NCBI RefSeq assembly: GCF_900110875.1
Contig: NZ_FOFM01000004.1
Coordinates: forward strand, 124,001 to 188,000
Source: Pseudovibrio axinellae
GTDB taxonomy: Bacteria > Pseudomonadota > Alphaproteobacteria > Rhizobiales > Stappiaceae
Direction: 5' to 3'
DNA length: 64,000 nt
The position numbers were made by a program, and so were the translations under genes. The notes under the pieces were generated by a model that had not been told where the DNA came from, did no database searches, and saw only the letters and a list, made by a program, of their open reading frames with translations. Below, one piece after another: positions 37,816-45,947 of this stretch (positions are counted from its first letter, which is position 1; each line of letters opens with the position of its first letter).

Positions 37816-38166
37816 AGAGGCACTAATCATTATTTTTTCTAAGGAAACTGGCAATTACTGACTGGACGTACTCGTTCACGCCACGAATGAGTCAATTTTT
37901 GCTCGCTAAACCATGTAAACTATCAAGAAGAAGCCAAAGTCTAGCCTTTTTTCACTGAAGAATAGGAGGGGATGGGCGAGTCCTCTCGGTTTGTTAGTGT
38001 TTCTAGGTTTTTGATTGATCGTGCTTTGATGAAGTTTATTCATGTTTTGCCGAGGATCATTTCTTACGCTTAAAGTGCGGGCTCTATCTGTTGTGTTGAG
38101 GTGATTTTTCTGTGGCACGGGGGGTTATTCTAATGGATCCGGCCTGGAATATAAAAGTGGGTGAAT
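37816..38166. other. Gene-free stretch before the MazG-like gene
   Basis: About 350 bases, rather AT-rich, contain no supported gene on either strand. It probably holds the promoter for the MazG-like gene. Confidence 0.35.
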
Positions 38167-38472
38167 ATGGTAACCATTGAGAGCAGTGCGAGCATTACCG
38201 CTTGGGGCGAGAGGACTTTTGGTCAGGTTTCTGATCTTACTGCATTAATTGAGCGGGCAAGGGAAGAGCTGGAAGCTTTGCAGGTGAGCGTGGAAAATGG
38301 CGATAGCACGCGCGACGTTGCATCTGAAGCAGCTGGTATAGCGATTTTGTTGCACCGCCTTGTGGGGCTGCATGGTGTTGAGCTTTCTTTCGCTATTGAT
38401 GAAAAGATGGCGCGCAACCGCACACGCATCTGGTCTTTAGCCGGTGATGGAACTGGGCGCCACGTCGCTTAA
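38167..38472 (+). CDS. MazG-like nucleotide pyrophosphohydrolase domain protein
   Basis: The 101-residue protein resembles the small MazG-like all-alpha NTP pyrophosphatases. After an N-terminal segment (WGERTFGQVSDLTALIERA), the helix with REELEALQVSVENGD carries the E-x-x-E half, and SEAAGIAILLHRLVGLHGVEL matches the second conserved helix. It ends with the typical DEKMARNRTRIW. In standard MazG the second helix has E-x-x-D; here SEAAGIAI keeps the Glu but lacks the Asp, so activity is uncertain. The ATG at 38167 follows GTGGGTG; a GTG at 38161 is possible. It lies outside the tRNA repeat of the neighbouring element. Confidence 0.65.
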   Translation: MVTIESSASITAWGERTFGQVSDLTALIERAREELEALQVSVENGDSTRDVASEAAGIAILLHRLVGLHGVELSFAIDEKMARNRTRIWSLAGDGTGRHVA

Positions 38473-38612
38473 GCTTTCAGGACTGAGTTCAGCATGCGTT
38501 TGATGTTTCGCCGCTTCTGGCGCGCTGCTTTGGGCATGTGCAAAGCAACATTGATGGCGGTTTTAAGGGCTTGGGTAGCTTAAGTCGCACCAAAATATGT
38601 TTTGGAAGATAA

Positions 38613-38658
38613 TGGTCGGGTAGGCCGGATTTGAACCGACGACCCCTTCACCACCAGT
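38613..38658. repeat. att-like direct repeat, left copy
   Basis: The 40 bases 38613-38652 are identical to 42900-42939, the 3' half of tRNA-Pro with its CCA, and the match continues after one mismatch to 38658. Here the rest of the tRNA is missing, so this is the displaced attachment-site copy. An imperfect hairpin (38660-38680) directly follows. Confidence 0.9.
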
Positions 38659-38752
38659 TTAGGCTTGGTAGTCCAACCTACTGTTTTCATTGAAGTAAAA
38701 CCCTCTATATCATCCCATTTTTCCCAATCAAACCAAGTCAACTAAAATCAGC

Positions 38753-38770
38753 TTGGGACGTATGTCCCAA
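38753..38770. repeat. Palindrome near the left end of the tRNA element
   Basis: TTGGGAC and GTCCCAA are perfect inverted arms around GTAT. A close relative with the same arms is found at 42842-42859 near the other end. They could be binding sites for an element-coded protein. Confidence 0.6.
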
Positions 38771-38805
38771 ACTCCAACGCCTCGGAAACTTTGGCAAGAA
38801 CAAAA

Positions 38806-39030
38806 ATGCCGATGCTCGGTAATCTCCTCGCTTTTCTGTCCGCTCTTTCAAAGGCCCTTTCGGGTCTTTTTTCATATCTGGAGCGACGCGACCTCAAGAA
38901 ACTTGGGGCCTATGAGCAGCAAGAGCGGGCCAATGTGGAGGGGGATATAACCCTCTCCAGCATTGATGAGGCGGCAAGTGAAGTCGGCTCTATGACGCCA
39001 CAAGAAAAGCTAGAGGAGGCCCTGAAGTGA
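38806..39030 (+). CDS. Putative inner-membrane spanin-like phage protein
   Basis: The 74-residue protein has one N-terminal hydrophobic segment (LLAFLSALSKALSGLFSYL) and a charged helical remainder ending in MTPQEKLEEALK. Size, single membrane anchor and the following lipoprotein gene resemble the Rz-type spanin arrangement of phage lysis cassettes. The stop overlaps the next start (GTGA). The start at 38806 or 38812 is uncertain, as the ribosome site is weak. The spanin role is inferred from layout only. Confidence 0.5.
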   Translation: MPMLGNLLAFLSALSKALSGLFSYLERRDLKKLGAYEQQERANVEGDITLSSIDEAASEVGSMTPQEKLEEALK

Positions 39031-39251
39031 CAAGGTTTCTTCTGTGCTTTCTATTCGCTCTTGGGGGCTGTGAAAGCTTGAGAATTCCAGAACCCGTTCA
39101 GACTGAATGGTGCCAGGCAACCAAGCTTATTCTTGAGAGGTCAAAACATGATCTCAAATTCCAAAAGGATGAGTGGGTGCATATGAGGCCACCAACACAA
39201 GACATGCTCTTAATTACCAAAAAATCCTATCAGGAAAGATGCCCTCCATGA
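39027..39251 (+). CDS. Small lipoprotein, possible outer-membrane spanin
   Basis: The 74-residue protein starts MTRFLLCFLFALGGC, a short lipoprotein signal with a lipobox Cys at residue 15. The rest is small and soluble. It begins with a GTG that overlaps the previous stop, and its own stop overlaps the next ATG (ATGA), so the three small genes are translated together. The position between a membrane-anchored protein and a holin-like protein fits the o-spanin place in a lysis module. There is no sequence match that I can name. Confidence 0.55.
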   Translation: MTRFLLCFLFALGGCESLRIPEPVQTEWCQATKLILERSKHDLKFQKDEWVHMRPPTQDMLLITKKSYQERCPP

Positions 39252-39436
39252 ACAAGCCTACTGATCTGGCAACAATACCAATTGCGGGCGGGGCGGTTAT
39301 GTCTGGCTTCGACGATTGGGCCTCATGGCTTGCGCTTGAGATCCAGCCATATGTTGCCTTGCTTGGCGCCGCGTGGCTGATTTTTAAACTTGCCACCGGA
39401 GTTTACGACCGGCTGAGCGGGCAAGATAAGCCGTGA
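39248..39436 (+). CDS. Holin-like small membrane protein
   Basis: The 62-residue protein has one clear membrane helix (YVALLGAAWLIFKLATGVY) with a polar N-terminus and a short charged C-terminus. Its size and place after two spanin-like genes suggest a phage holin or anti-holin. The ATG overlaps the preceding stop. A terminator follows 16 bases after the stop, closing the three-gene unit. No endolysin gene is present. Confidence 0.5.
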   Translation: MNKPTDLATIPIAGGAVMSGFDDWASWLALEIQPYVALLGAAWLIFKLATGVYDRLSGQDKP

Positions 39437-39451
39437 CAAACACACTCAATG

Positions 39452-39477
39452 GCCCGCTGCTGATTGCTGCGGGCTTT
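39452..39477 (+). terminator. Terminator after the lysis-like genes
   Basis: GCCCGC at 39452-39457 pairs with GCGGGC at 39469-39474, followed by a short T run. Confidence 0.65.
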
Positions 39478-39480
39478 ACT

Positions 39481-39810
39481 ATTCTTCGCATATATTGAGG
39501 CGGTGCATGCCAGCAAATCCCGTACCAGACAAGATACTATTGGAAGCGGTTAAAGCGCTTAGATATAGGGTGTGTTAAAGATTTCATCTCAGTGGATTGC
39601 CGGAGGGTATGCGACAACTAATCCCTTTTCGATTGAAACAGCAGGATTCTAAGGTCAAAGTATTACTTGTAGAATTGGGTATGCAGATTCCGTTAGTCTC
39701 TTGCAAAACTAAGAGCGACGAAGTACCTTCACCGCTGCAAATCTGACTTCGATATTTACAAATTAATCGCGGCCTCTAAGGCTCAAATATACGATTTAGT
39801 CACAGGTAAA
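39481..39810. other. Gene-free stretch before the hydrolase-TPR gene
   Basis: These 330 bases contain no supported gene on either strand. They separate the closed lysis-like unit from the hydrolase-TPR gene and must hold the latter's promoter. Confidence 0.35.
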
Positions 39811-41052
39811 ATGCTTTCAAAAATAGACAAAATTAAAGTTGATGATATCGACCAACTCCTGTTTACGAAGCACACGAAAGGTTCTAGCCGCTTGCTGATT
39901 TATTTCAGTTCGGCGGATGCGAAGAATATTCAGGGTGTATCAAAGTTCTCTCCCTACGATACTGATATTCTTTTTGTGCGTGACCCACGTCGCGGCTGGT
40001 ACAATCTCCCGATTGATGGGCTATCGAGCGATGCAGACGAGTTGCATGATCAATTAGAACGCCGTATCGGAAATTATCCTAGGGGGAGTATCACTACATC
40101 AGGTAGCTCTATGGGTGGGTATGCGGCCCTTCTGTTTGGGATAAAGTTGGGTGTTGGCCGGATTGTATCAGTCGGTCCGCAGATTGTGCTTCATCCTGAG
40201 ATACCGCACTCCCCTAAAATTCCGGTCAAATACAATGATCTATCGAAGCTTATAGAGACAAAGACTGAGAAAACGCAGATAGACATCTGGTACGGTGCTG
40301 AGAGCGGTCTTGACCTTTATAACATCCTGCGCGTCCGCAACACAGGTAGTGTTCGCCTTCATGCTGTGCCAGGCGCAATGCATAACATCCTTTCCACGTT
40401 CAAACGCCGTGGGCAGATGGAATCCTTTTTCGAACATACTGCCACTGGAAGTAATTTCAGTGTACCGGAACAGACAGTTAGAAACGCTGACATCATCGTT
40501 GAAGCAGCTCATAAGTTCTTTCGTGAGAAGAATTATCAAGATACGATTGATACTCTTTTGCCTGTGGCTGACGATATATGCTTGTCAGCCGTTTATTTTC
40601 TAATCGGCAATTCTCATTTTCGTATGGCGCAATACAAAAAGGCTCGCGTGTTTTTTGAGCGGGCGGCGACGGTCTCAACCAAGAATTATGATGCGCACTA
40701 TTACTTAGGTTTGGCGCTAGTAAAGCTCGGCAAAGACGTGGCTGCAGAACGATCATTCGCACGTGGGCTTGAAACCTACCCCTCCCCGAATGGAGTTCGC
40801 CTTGCAAAACTAGCTTCAGCGCAGTATCGCATTGGCTCTTTCGAGGATGCCATAAATAACCATCTGAAAGTTGTTGAGTTGGACAGCCGTCAAACAAAAT
40901 CGCACTTCGAACTTGGAGTGATGTTCATGAAGCTTGGCCGCGATCAAGAAGCGATGATGCACTTTAGTCACCACCATAAAAGTCAACCAGACTTTCTGCC
41001 GACAATAAGAAAGCTTACGCAACTTAGAAAGAAAATCGCGTCGGATGCATGA
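39811..41052 (+). CDS. Alpha/beta serine hydrolase fused to TPR repeats
   Basis: The 413-residue protein joins two parts. Residues 1-205 look like an alpha/beta hydrolase: the nucleophile elbow is TSGSSMGGYAALLFG with Ser100, a possible acid is Asp168 in YGAESGLD, and His191 lies in PGAMHNI. Residues 220-413 are TPR-like repeats, for example AVYFLIGNSHFRMAQYKKARVFFERA and AHYYLGLALVKLGKDVAAERSF (each read in part). There is no signal peptide, so it is probably cytosolic. It lies in the tRNA element without phage-gene partners and looks like cargo. Similar combinations are known near polysaccharide genes, which begin 2 kb away, but the substrate is unknown. Confidence 0.72.
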   Translation: MLSKIDKIKVDDIDQLLFTKHTKGSSRLLIYFSSADAKNIQGVSKFSPYDTDILFVRDPRRGWYNLPIDGLSSDADELHDQLERRIGNYPRGSITTSGSSMGGYAALLFGIKLGVGRIVSVGPQIVLHPEIPHSPKIPVKYNDLSKLIETKTEKTQIDIWYGAESGLDLYNILRVRNTGSVRLHAVPGAMHNILSTFKRRGQMESFFEHTATGSNFSVPEQTVRNADIIVEAAHKFFREKNYQDTIDTLLPVADDICLSAVYFLIGNSHFRMAQYKKARVFFERAATVSTKNYDAHYYLGLALVKLGKDVAAERSFARGLETYPSPNGVRLAKLASAQYRIGSFEDAINNHLKVVELDSRQTKSHFELGVMFMKLGRDQEAMMHFSHHHKSQPDFLPTIRKLTQLRKKIASDA

Positions 41053-41181
41053 AAAGTTCTCAACTGCAGTTGCTCAGTAATAGTGCTGCTACTAAGGCCG
41101 AATAGCCTAAAGCCTGTATTGCGGGCGAATTATCAAGATAGGTGAGGGCGTCGAAACGAGCCCTGCCGTTAGACCTAAAGC

Positions 41182-41206
41182 AGCCCTGCCTAGAGCGGGG
41201 CTTTTT
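41182..41206 (+). terminator. Terminator before the metallophosphoesterase gene
   Basis: AGCCCTGC pairs with GCGGGGCT (one G-T pair) with a short loop, followed by TTTTT. It stops transcripts about 130 bases after the hydrolase-TPR gene. Confidence 0.75.
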
Positions 41207-41229
41207 CATATCTGGTATATGGAGGCTCA

Positions 41230-42479
41230 ATGCCTACACCTCCCTTAACGGACGAACTATGCCTTGAAACCGCAAGGGCTTTTGCGGAATACGGTAATAA
41301 GGCTGCTGCAGCAAAAGCCCTCGGGATTCCGCGCAGTACATTCAACAATCGCGTTAAGTCCGCTGCTTTGAGAGGGTTAGTTGACCTCTACCCCAATGTA
41401 CCGGATGGCTTTGAAGTTTCCTCTCAGAGCGTCACAACAGACGGGCAGGGCACGGTTAAGGCTCGCAGTACCAGAGTAACCCGCTCCAGCGGTGAGCCGT
41501 TTGAATTACCCGCTGATATGGCGATTAAGGGTGTGTCTGCTCTTGTAGATGGTGACGGGAACCTCAAGCAAAAGTGGATCAAGACTGACCGCAAAGCCGA
41601 GGTTGCACATGCAGCACTCAAGGCCATGCTGGACGGGTTCAAAGATGAGGTTCCCAGAAGCGCCCCTTTGCCATTGCCAGAGAGCACAAATGATAAGCTT
41701 GTCTCAACCTACATCTGCACTGACTACCATATGGGTATGATGGCTTGGGGGGAAGAAACCCAAGTTGCAGACTGGGGCCTGAAACTAGCTGAAGAGTTGC
41801 TTATCAAGTGGTTTGGGTCTGCAATTGCATCGGCACCGGATTCACAAACAGCCATTTTTGCGCAACTTGGAGATTTCCTGCACTGGGACGGCATGGCAGC
41901 GGTAACGCCAACCAGTCACCACTTGCTAGACGCTGACACACGGTTTCAAAAGCTGGTACGGGCGGCAATACGGGTCCTTCGTCAAATTGTCTCCATGCTC
42001 CTGCAGAAGCATGAGCGTGTGCACTTACTCATGGTGTCCGGCAATCACGACATGTCCAGCTCGGTTATGTTGCGCGAACTGCTGGCAGCGCTCTACGAGA
42101 ATGAGCCGCGTGTAACCGTAGACCAAACCTCAGACCTGTTCCATTGCTATGAGCACGGCAATACATCCCTGTTTTTTCACCACGGAGACAAGCGCGGTGT
42201 AGCTCAGGTTTCTACAACGCTTGCCGCAAAATATCGGGAAGTGTTTGGCCGGACCAAATACAGCTACGCGCATATAGGCCACTTCCACCATAAAGACGTG
42301 CTGAAGGCCAAAGAAGACAACCTGATGGAAAAGTGGAGCAGCACCGAACGCTTGCGCCACCAGACGCCCATTCTGCAACTTCTGGCTACGTCTCGGGAAG
42401 GTCAGCGCAAGTCATCACCTATCACGCCGATTACGGCGAAGCGGGCAGGGTTACAATTACACCGGAGATGGTTCAATGA
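41230..42479 (+). pseudogene. HTH-calcineurin-like metallophosphoesterase gene with a frameshift near the 3' end
   Basis: The N-terminus is a helix-turn-helix (AAKALGIPRSTFNNRVK). From about residue 155 the metallophosphoesterase motifs follow in order: TDYHMG, GDFLHWDG, SGNHDM, HHGDKRG and GHFHH. After the A run at 42329-42332 the reading frame turns into unlikely sequence running to 42654. In the other frame the same DNA reads VEQHRTLAPPD...QVITYHADYGEAG and ends at a TGA overlapping the next ATG at 42476. One missing A or two extra A residues would explain this. It is either a pseudogene or a base-calling error in a homopolymer; the catalytic domain is complete either way. ATATGGAGG precedes the start. 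Confidence 0.8.
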
Positions 42480-42823
42480 AGCAGGATCAAACATTAAAGG
42501 CAGACGCCGGAAAGCTGCAAATGCGTTTGCTATTTGCCTATCTCTGGGGGCCGCTTGCTCAAGTGTGCGCTGTCCTGACTTTTGGTGCCCAAAAATACAG
42601 CGCCAACAGCTGCCAGAGCGTGGAGAGGGAAAGAAACTGGGATGCTCTTTATAGACACCTCAGCGCTTTTCATAGCGGGGTATGCAAAGACAAAGAAAGC
42701 GGGCTGCACCACTTGGCACATGCTGCCTGCAATATTCTTTTTCTCTTATGGTTTGAAACTAAAGATCAGACTTTAACAAGGTTCGATACGCCGCCAGTCG
42801 GGCGTAGAAATAAGCCGCAATGA
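42476..42823 (+). CDS. DUF5664 / dATP-dGTP diphosphohydrolase-like phage protein
   Basis: The 115-residue protein resembles the phage DUF5664 family, named as an N-terminal domain of dATP/dGTP diphosphohydrolases. The visible pattern is DAGKLQMRLL near residue 10, AQVCAVLTFGAQKYSANSC near 28, NWDALYRHLSAF near 54 and the metal-type segment GLHHLAHAACNILFLLW near 77. Such enzymes could change the nucleotide pool of the phage. Its ATG overlaps the true stop of the metallophosphoesterase gene, which supports the frameshift call upstream. It is the last gene before tRNA-Pro. Confidence 0.7.
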   Translation: MKQDQTLKADAGKLQMRLLFAYLWGPLAQVCAVLTFGAQKYSANSCQSVERERNWDALYRHLSAFHSGVCKDKESGLHHLAHAACNILFLLWFETKDQTLTRFDTPPVGRRNKPQ

Positions 42824-42841
42824 GTTGTGGAAAATAACCGT

Positions 42842-42859
42842 TTGGGACAAACGTCCCGA
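42842..42859. repeat. Palindrome near the right end of the tRNA element
   Basis: TTGGGAC-AAAC-GTCCCGA has the same arms (one change) and the same four-base spacer length as 38753-38770. It lies about 40 bases from the tRNA 3' end. Confidence 0.6.
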
Positions 42860-42899
42860 GGAGCCACTTTACTTTTTATAGCTAACTCATTGAAATATT

Positions 42900-42945
42900 T
42901 GGTCGGGTAGGCCGGATTTGAACCGACGACCCCTTCACCCCCAGT
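42900..42945. repeat. att-like direct repeat, right copy within tRNA-Pro
   Basis: This is the part of the tRNA gene shared with 38613-38658. It spans the T arm, the variable region and part of the anticodon stem-loop, the usual crossover region of tyrosine integrases. Confidence 0.9.
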
Positions 42946-42976
42946 GAAGTGCGCTACCAGGCTGCGCTACTACCCG
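42900..42976 (-). tRNA. tRNA-Pro(GGG)
   Basis: On the minus strand the 77 bases fold as a full cloverleaf. Acceptor CGGGTAG pairs with CTACCCG, the D stem is GCGC, the anticodon stem CTTCA/TGAAG encloses CTGGGGG with anticodon GGG, and the T arm is GTCGG-TTCAAAT-CCGGC. The CCA end is encoded. The 3' end faces the inserted element, and its last 46 bases are repeated at 38613, so the gene was the integration target. Confidence 0.96.
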
Positions 42977-43110
42977 AACCTTTAAGATACTTGCCCTGGA
43001 TGCAAGACTGCATTTGCAAGTATTCTTTTTTAGAGAGCGATCTAAAGCTGCTCTCTACAACTTTCCTACCTAATTCACGGTGTCTGATCAAGGCTCAAAT
43101 GAGTGTGGTC

Positions 43111-44379
43111 TTATCGTGCTGGTGGAAAACGCCTGTATCTGGAGATACCAGCTTCTGCTGAGATCACAGCCCATAATATACCAAGCAGCAAAAAGTAGTG
43201 ACGCCAGTGGTCGCTGTCAATAATGAAGCTAACACAAGCATGTAGGAGGAAAGCAACATATGTACAGACGATGTATTTTTGCCAGGGAAGTGGTTTAAAG
43301 ACCAACGGCGTTGCCTTAAAAACAGTCCAGAAAATAAGGGTAATATAAGAGAGTCCGCCGAGCCATCCATAGGTTGTAAAGGCTTTGAGGTAGGCGTTGT
43401 GCTCGTCCTCGGGAAAAATGCTGGAAAAGCCACCAGCACCCAGCCCCAATGGCGCTTCTGTGACGAGTGTGAAGCCTTCTCTCCAGCGTCCGAACCGCCC
43501 TAATCGTGCCCCATCATACTCCTGAACTAACTTTGCGCGCTGTGTGAACATCTCAAAGATGGAATCAACAGACAGGAATGCAAGCATCATGATGATGAAC
43601 GCAACACCCGCCAGCCCAAACAAGCCCAGCAACTTCAGGCGTGAGTAGGATCTGCGCTCGTTGATGAACACGAGCAGGAAGACGAGAAGGCTTCCGCCAA
43701 GGGTCATGCCCCATGTTGCACGGGAAAACGAGAGGAAAGCACCGAGCAGTAGAATTAGGAGCAGGACCGCGCTCAATATGTTTTTGCACAGCGGTCTGGT
43801 TAGAATATCGTAGACAATAAAAAGGGTGGGGAGTAGCAGGAACGGGCCATATACGTTTGGGTCTTTAAAGGTTCCCTTGGCGCGTCCGTATAAAGTGAAC
43901 TGATCGTACGCACCTGAAAAGAGGTTGAAGTATCCGGCCAGCGCTAGCAGTGTGGCAAACACTGCGGCAAGCATATAGCCTTTCTCAATCGCCTTGAGTC
44001 GTTCCATATTTGCAGACAAGGTTGCTGCATACAAAATGGATGAAAAGGCCAAGAAGACGGTGACTGCATAAAAGATCACGGCTTCTTTTGTGTTTGATGC
44101 TGCTGGCAGCGCCAAAATACCGCCCAGGATGTAGAAGCAGAGCAGAACCAGCAAGGGCAACTGATCTTTGCGCAACTCAAGCCCCGCGCAGGACCAGCCA
44201 ATCAAAAGAGCGGCAATCAGAAGGTCATAGGGCGCTGGTTCAATCATGACCAGAGCGCTCACAGAAGCTGCCAGAAACAATAGTGACCTTGCTATGGTTT
44301 CTGTGCTGATGATCAGCGGAACATGCCAGAAGGGGCGAGTGTTCTTTACTGTGCTTTGTGAGCGCGGCAGGTCGGTCAA
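43111..44379 (-). CDS. O-antigen ligase / Wzy-like polymerase family membrane protein
   Basis: The 422-residue protein has about eleven membrane helices and the long periplasmic loop typical of the Wzy_C family near residues 270-340. In that loop are RFGRWREGFTLVTEAPLGLG and the conserved EDEHNAYLKAFTTYGWLGG. Such proteins polymerise or ligate polysaccharide repeat units in the periplasm. The first four bases overlap the sugar-transferase gene, so the two are translated together. With its neighbours it most likely is the polymerase of the exopolysaccharide made here. Confidence 0.85.
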   Translation of the reverse strand: MTDLPRSQSTVKNTRPFWHVPLIISTETIARSLLFLAASVSALVMIEPAPYDLLIAALLIGWSCAGLELRKDQLPLLVLLCFYILGGILALPAASNTKEAVIFYAVTVFLAFSSILYAATLSANMERLKAIEKGYMLAAVFATLLALAGYFNLFSGAYDQFTLYGRAKGTFKDPNVYGPFLLLPTLFIVYDILTRPLCKNILSAVLLLILLLGAFLSFSRATWGMTLGGSLLVFLLVFINERRSYSRLKLLGLFGLAGVAFIIMMLAFLSVDSIFEMFTQRAKLVQEYDGARLGRFGRWREGFTLVTEAPLGLGAGGFSSIFPEDEHNAYLKAFTTYGWLGGLSYITLIFWTVFKATPLVFKPLPWQKYIVCTYVAFLLHACVSFIIDSDHWRHYFLLLGILWAVISAEAGISRYRRFPPAR

Positions 44380-45947
44380 TACGCGTTTTCCGTTTTCAGA
44401 AGGCTGAACGGTGTTTTAAGCAAGATATAAAGGTCAAAGAAAACCGACCAGTTTTCAATATAGTAGATATCGCATTCGACACGTTTCTGGATTTTGTCTT
44501 CCGTGTCAGTTTCTCCTCGCCAGCCTTTTATCTGCGCCCAGCCTGTGACGCCGGGTTTAACCTTATGGCGCGCAAAGTACCCATCCACGACGTTTTCATA
44601 GAGCCGGTTTTCGGCTTTTGCAGAGAGTGCATGTGGGCGCGGGCCGACAAGAGAGAGCTGGCCCATCAGAACGTTAACGAGTTGGGGCAATTCATCGATG
44701 GATGCTTTGCGGATGAAGCGGCCAACTCTGGTGACACGCGGATCATTCTTCGTCACCAACTTGGAAGCCATGCTGTCGGTTTGATTTTGGTGCATGGATC
44801 GGAACTTGAAGATATCTATAAGCTCGTTGTTAAAGCCATAGCGCTGCTGGCGGAAAATGACCGGTCCGGGGCTGTCCAGCTTGATGATAATCGCGGTGGC
44901 GATCATGACCGGGAAGAGGAGCAACAACGATAAGCTTGCAAAGAACAGGTCAAAGGCGCGCTTGGTAATTGTGTCCCAATCTGCAATTGGTTTTTCTAAA
45001 ACATCAACAAATGGAACCGCGCCAACAAAAGAGGACGCTCTTTGGCGGAAGCGGAGCTTGTCGGCATGGGCAGACAGGCGAATATCAACTGGCAGCACCC
45101 AGAGTTTTTCTAGCAACTGCAGGATACGCTTTTCGGCTCGGATCGGGATCGTGACCAGCAGCATATCAATTTGTGCAATGCGGGCAAAATCGACGAGATC
45201 AGAAATGTTTCCGAGCTTTTGATAGCCAGAGACACTTGGGGGAGAACGGTCATTTGCGCGGTCATCAAATATCCCGCAAATCTCAATATCGTTGTTTGGC
45301 TGGCGTTCAAGCTCAGCGATTAGGTCAGCAGCTGACTGTCCCCCGCCAACAAGCACTGCGCGGCGACTTAATCGGCCAGTGCGGGTCCAACGCACGATGA
45401 AGCTGCGGATGATCATCCTGAAAATTATCAGTAGGATCGCGCCGGTGCTAAACCATTTTAGCAGGAACGTCTGCGGTATCTCTGCGGATGGAAGAAGAAG
45501 TAGCAGAGAGGTGATGAGCGCTGCAAAGACCAGTGCCCAGGCCGTGATCAGCCTCATTACCTGTGAGATGACTTTGTGGAGCGCGTTTGCCTGATAAAGG
45601 TCTGCCATTTGGAAGAGAATGACGCCAACTATGGCTGCCTCAAACATTGCAAATGTAAGCCAGAGCGGTGATATGTCGATCGGGGCGCCGCCCAGATATG
45701 CAAGAGTACCAGTCAACAGGATTAGGCTTGCATCCGCGCACCGCAAGACACCATCCAAGACCTTCTTGGAAATGGTGTTGGAGCGCAACATTTCAGCCAC
45801 ATCCTGCGCATCTCTGGAAAGACTGGTTTCTTCAACATCAGTGCTATGTGAATGGGAGGCAAGCTGTTCCTCTGCCTCGGAAATTCCGTCCAAAGAAGCA
45901 TTGGTTTCAATTGGATTGAAGCGGTGTTTTACCATTGTGCTGTGCAA
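44376..45947 (-). CDS. Undecaprenyl-phosphate sugar-1-phosphate transferase (WcaJ/WbaP type)
   Basis: The enzyme starts polysaccharide synthesis by linking a hexose phosphate to undecaprenyl phosphate. The 523-residue protein has an N-terminal cytosolic tail, four membrane helices, and a Rossmann-like CoA_binding_3 domain near 190-320 ([17 protein letters not shown]). A fifth hydrophobic segment leads to the C-terminal catalytic domain with [32 protein letters not shown] and GPRPHA. The catalytic Asp/Glu pair lies in DELPQ. This layout is WcaJ-like, for which glucose-1-phosphate is common. It overlaps the polymerase gene downstream and abuts the glycosyltransferase gene upstream. Confidence 0.92.
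   Translation of the reverse strand: MHSTMVKHRFNPIETNASLDGISEAEEQLASHSHSTDVEETSLSRDAQDVAEMLRSNTISKKVLDGVLRCADASLILLTGTLAYLGGAPIDISPLWLTFAMFEAAIVGVILFQMADLYQANALHKVISQVMRLITAWALVFAALITSLLLLLPSAEIPQTFLLKWFSTGAILLIIFRMIIRSFIVRWTRTGRLSRRAVLVGGGQSAADLIAELERQPNNDIEICGIFDDRANDRSPPSVSGYQKLGNISDLVDFARIAQIDMLLVTIPIRAEKRILQLLEKLWVLPVDIRLSAHADKLRFRQRASSFVGAVPFVDVLEKPIADWDTITKRAFDLFFASLSLLLLFPVMIATAIIIKLDSPGPVIFRQQRYGFNNELIDIFKFRSMHQNQTDSMASKLVTKNDPRVTRVGRFIRKASIDELPQLVNVLMGQLSLVGPRPHALSAKAENRLYENVVDGYFARHKVKPGVTGWAQIKGWRGETDTEDKIQKRVECDIYYIENWSVFFDLYILLKTPFSLLKTENAY

Larger units (their letters stand above)
38613..42945. mobile_element. Decayed element integrated at the 3' end of tRNA-Pro(GGG)
   Basis: A 46-bp repeat of the tRNA-Pro 3' end (one mismatch) bounds 4.3 kb. 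Inside are a lysis-module remnant, a serine hydrolase-TPR gene, a frameshifted HTH-metallophosphoesterase and a phage-type dATP/dGTP diphosphohydrolase-like gene. All run on the plus strand, toward the tRNA gene. The phage-like genes and the tRNA target fit a prophage or satellite. No integrase, excisionase or structural gene is present, so the element has probably lost its mobility genes. Similar palindromes lie inside both ends (38753 and 42842). Confidence 0.8.

Noticed and set aside
38613-38690. Second tRNA-Pro gene
   Set aside because: Only the 3' half matches; the anticodon arm, D arm and 5' acceptor strand are missing, so it is an attachment-site repeat.
42336-42654. C-terminal tail of the metallophosphoesterase frame as read
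   Set aside because: It overlaps the next gene by 179 bases and looks random; the other frame gives a sensible end.
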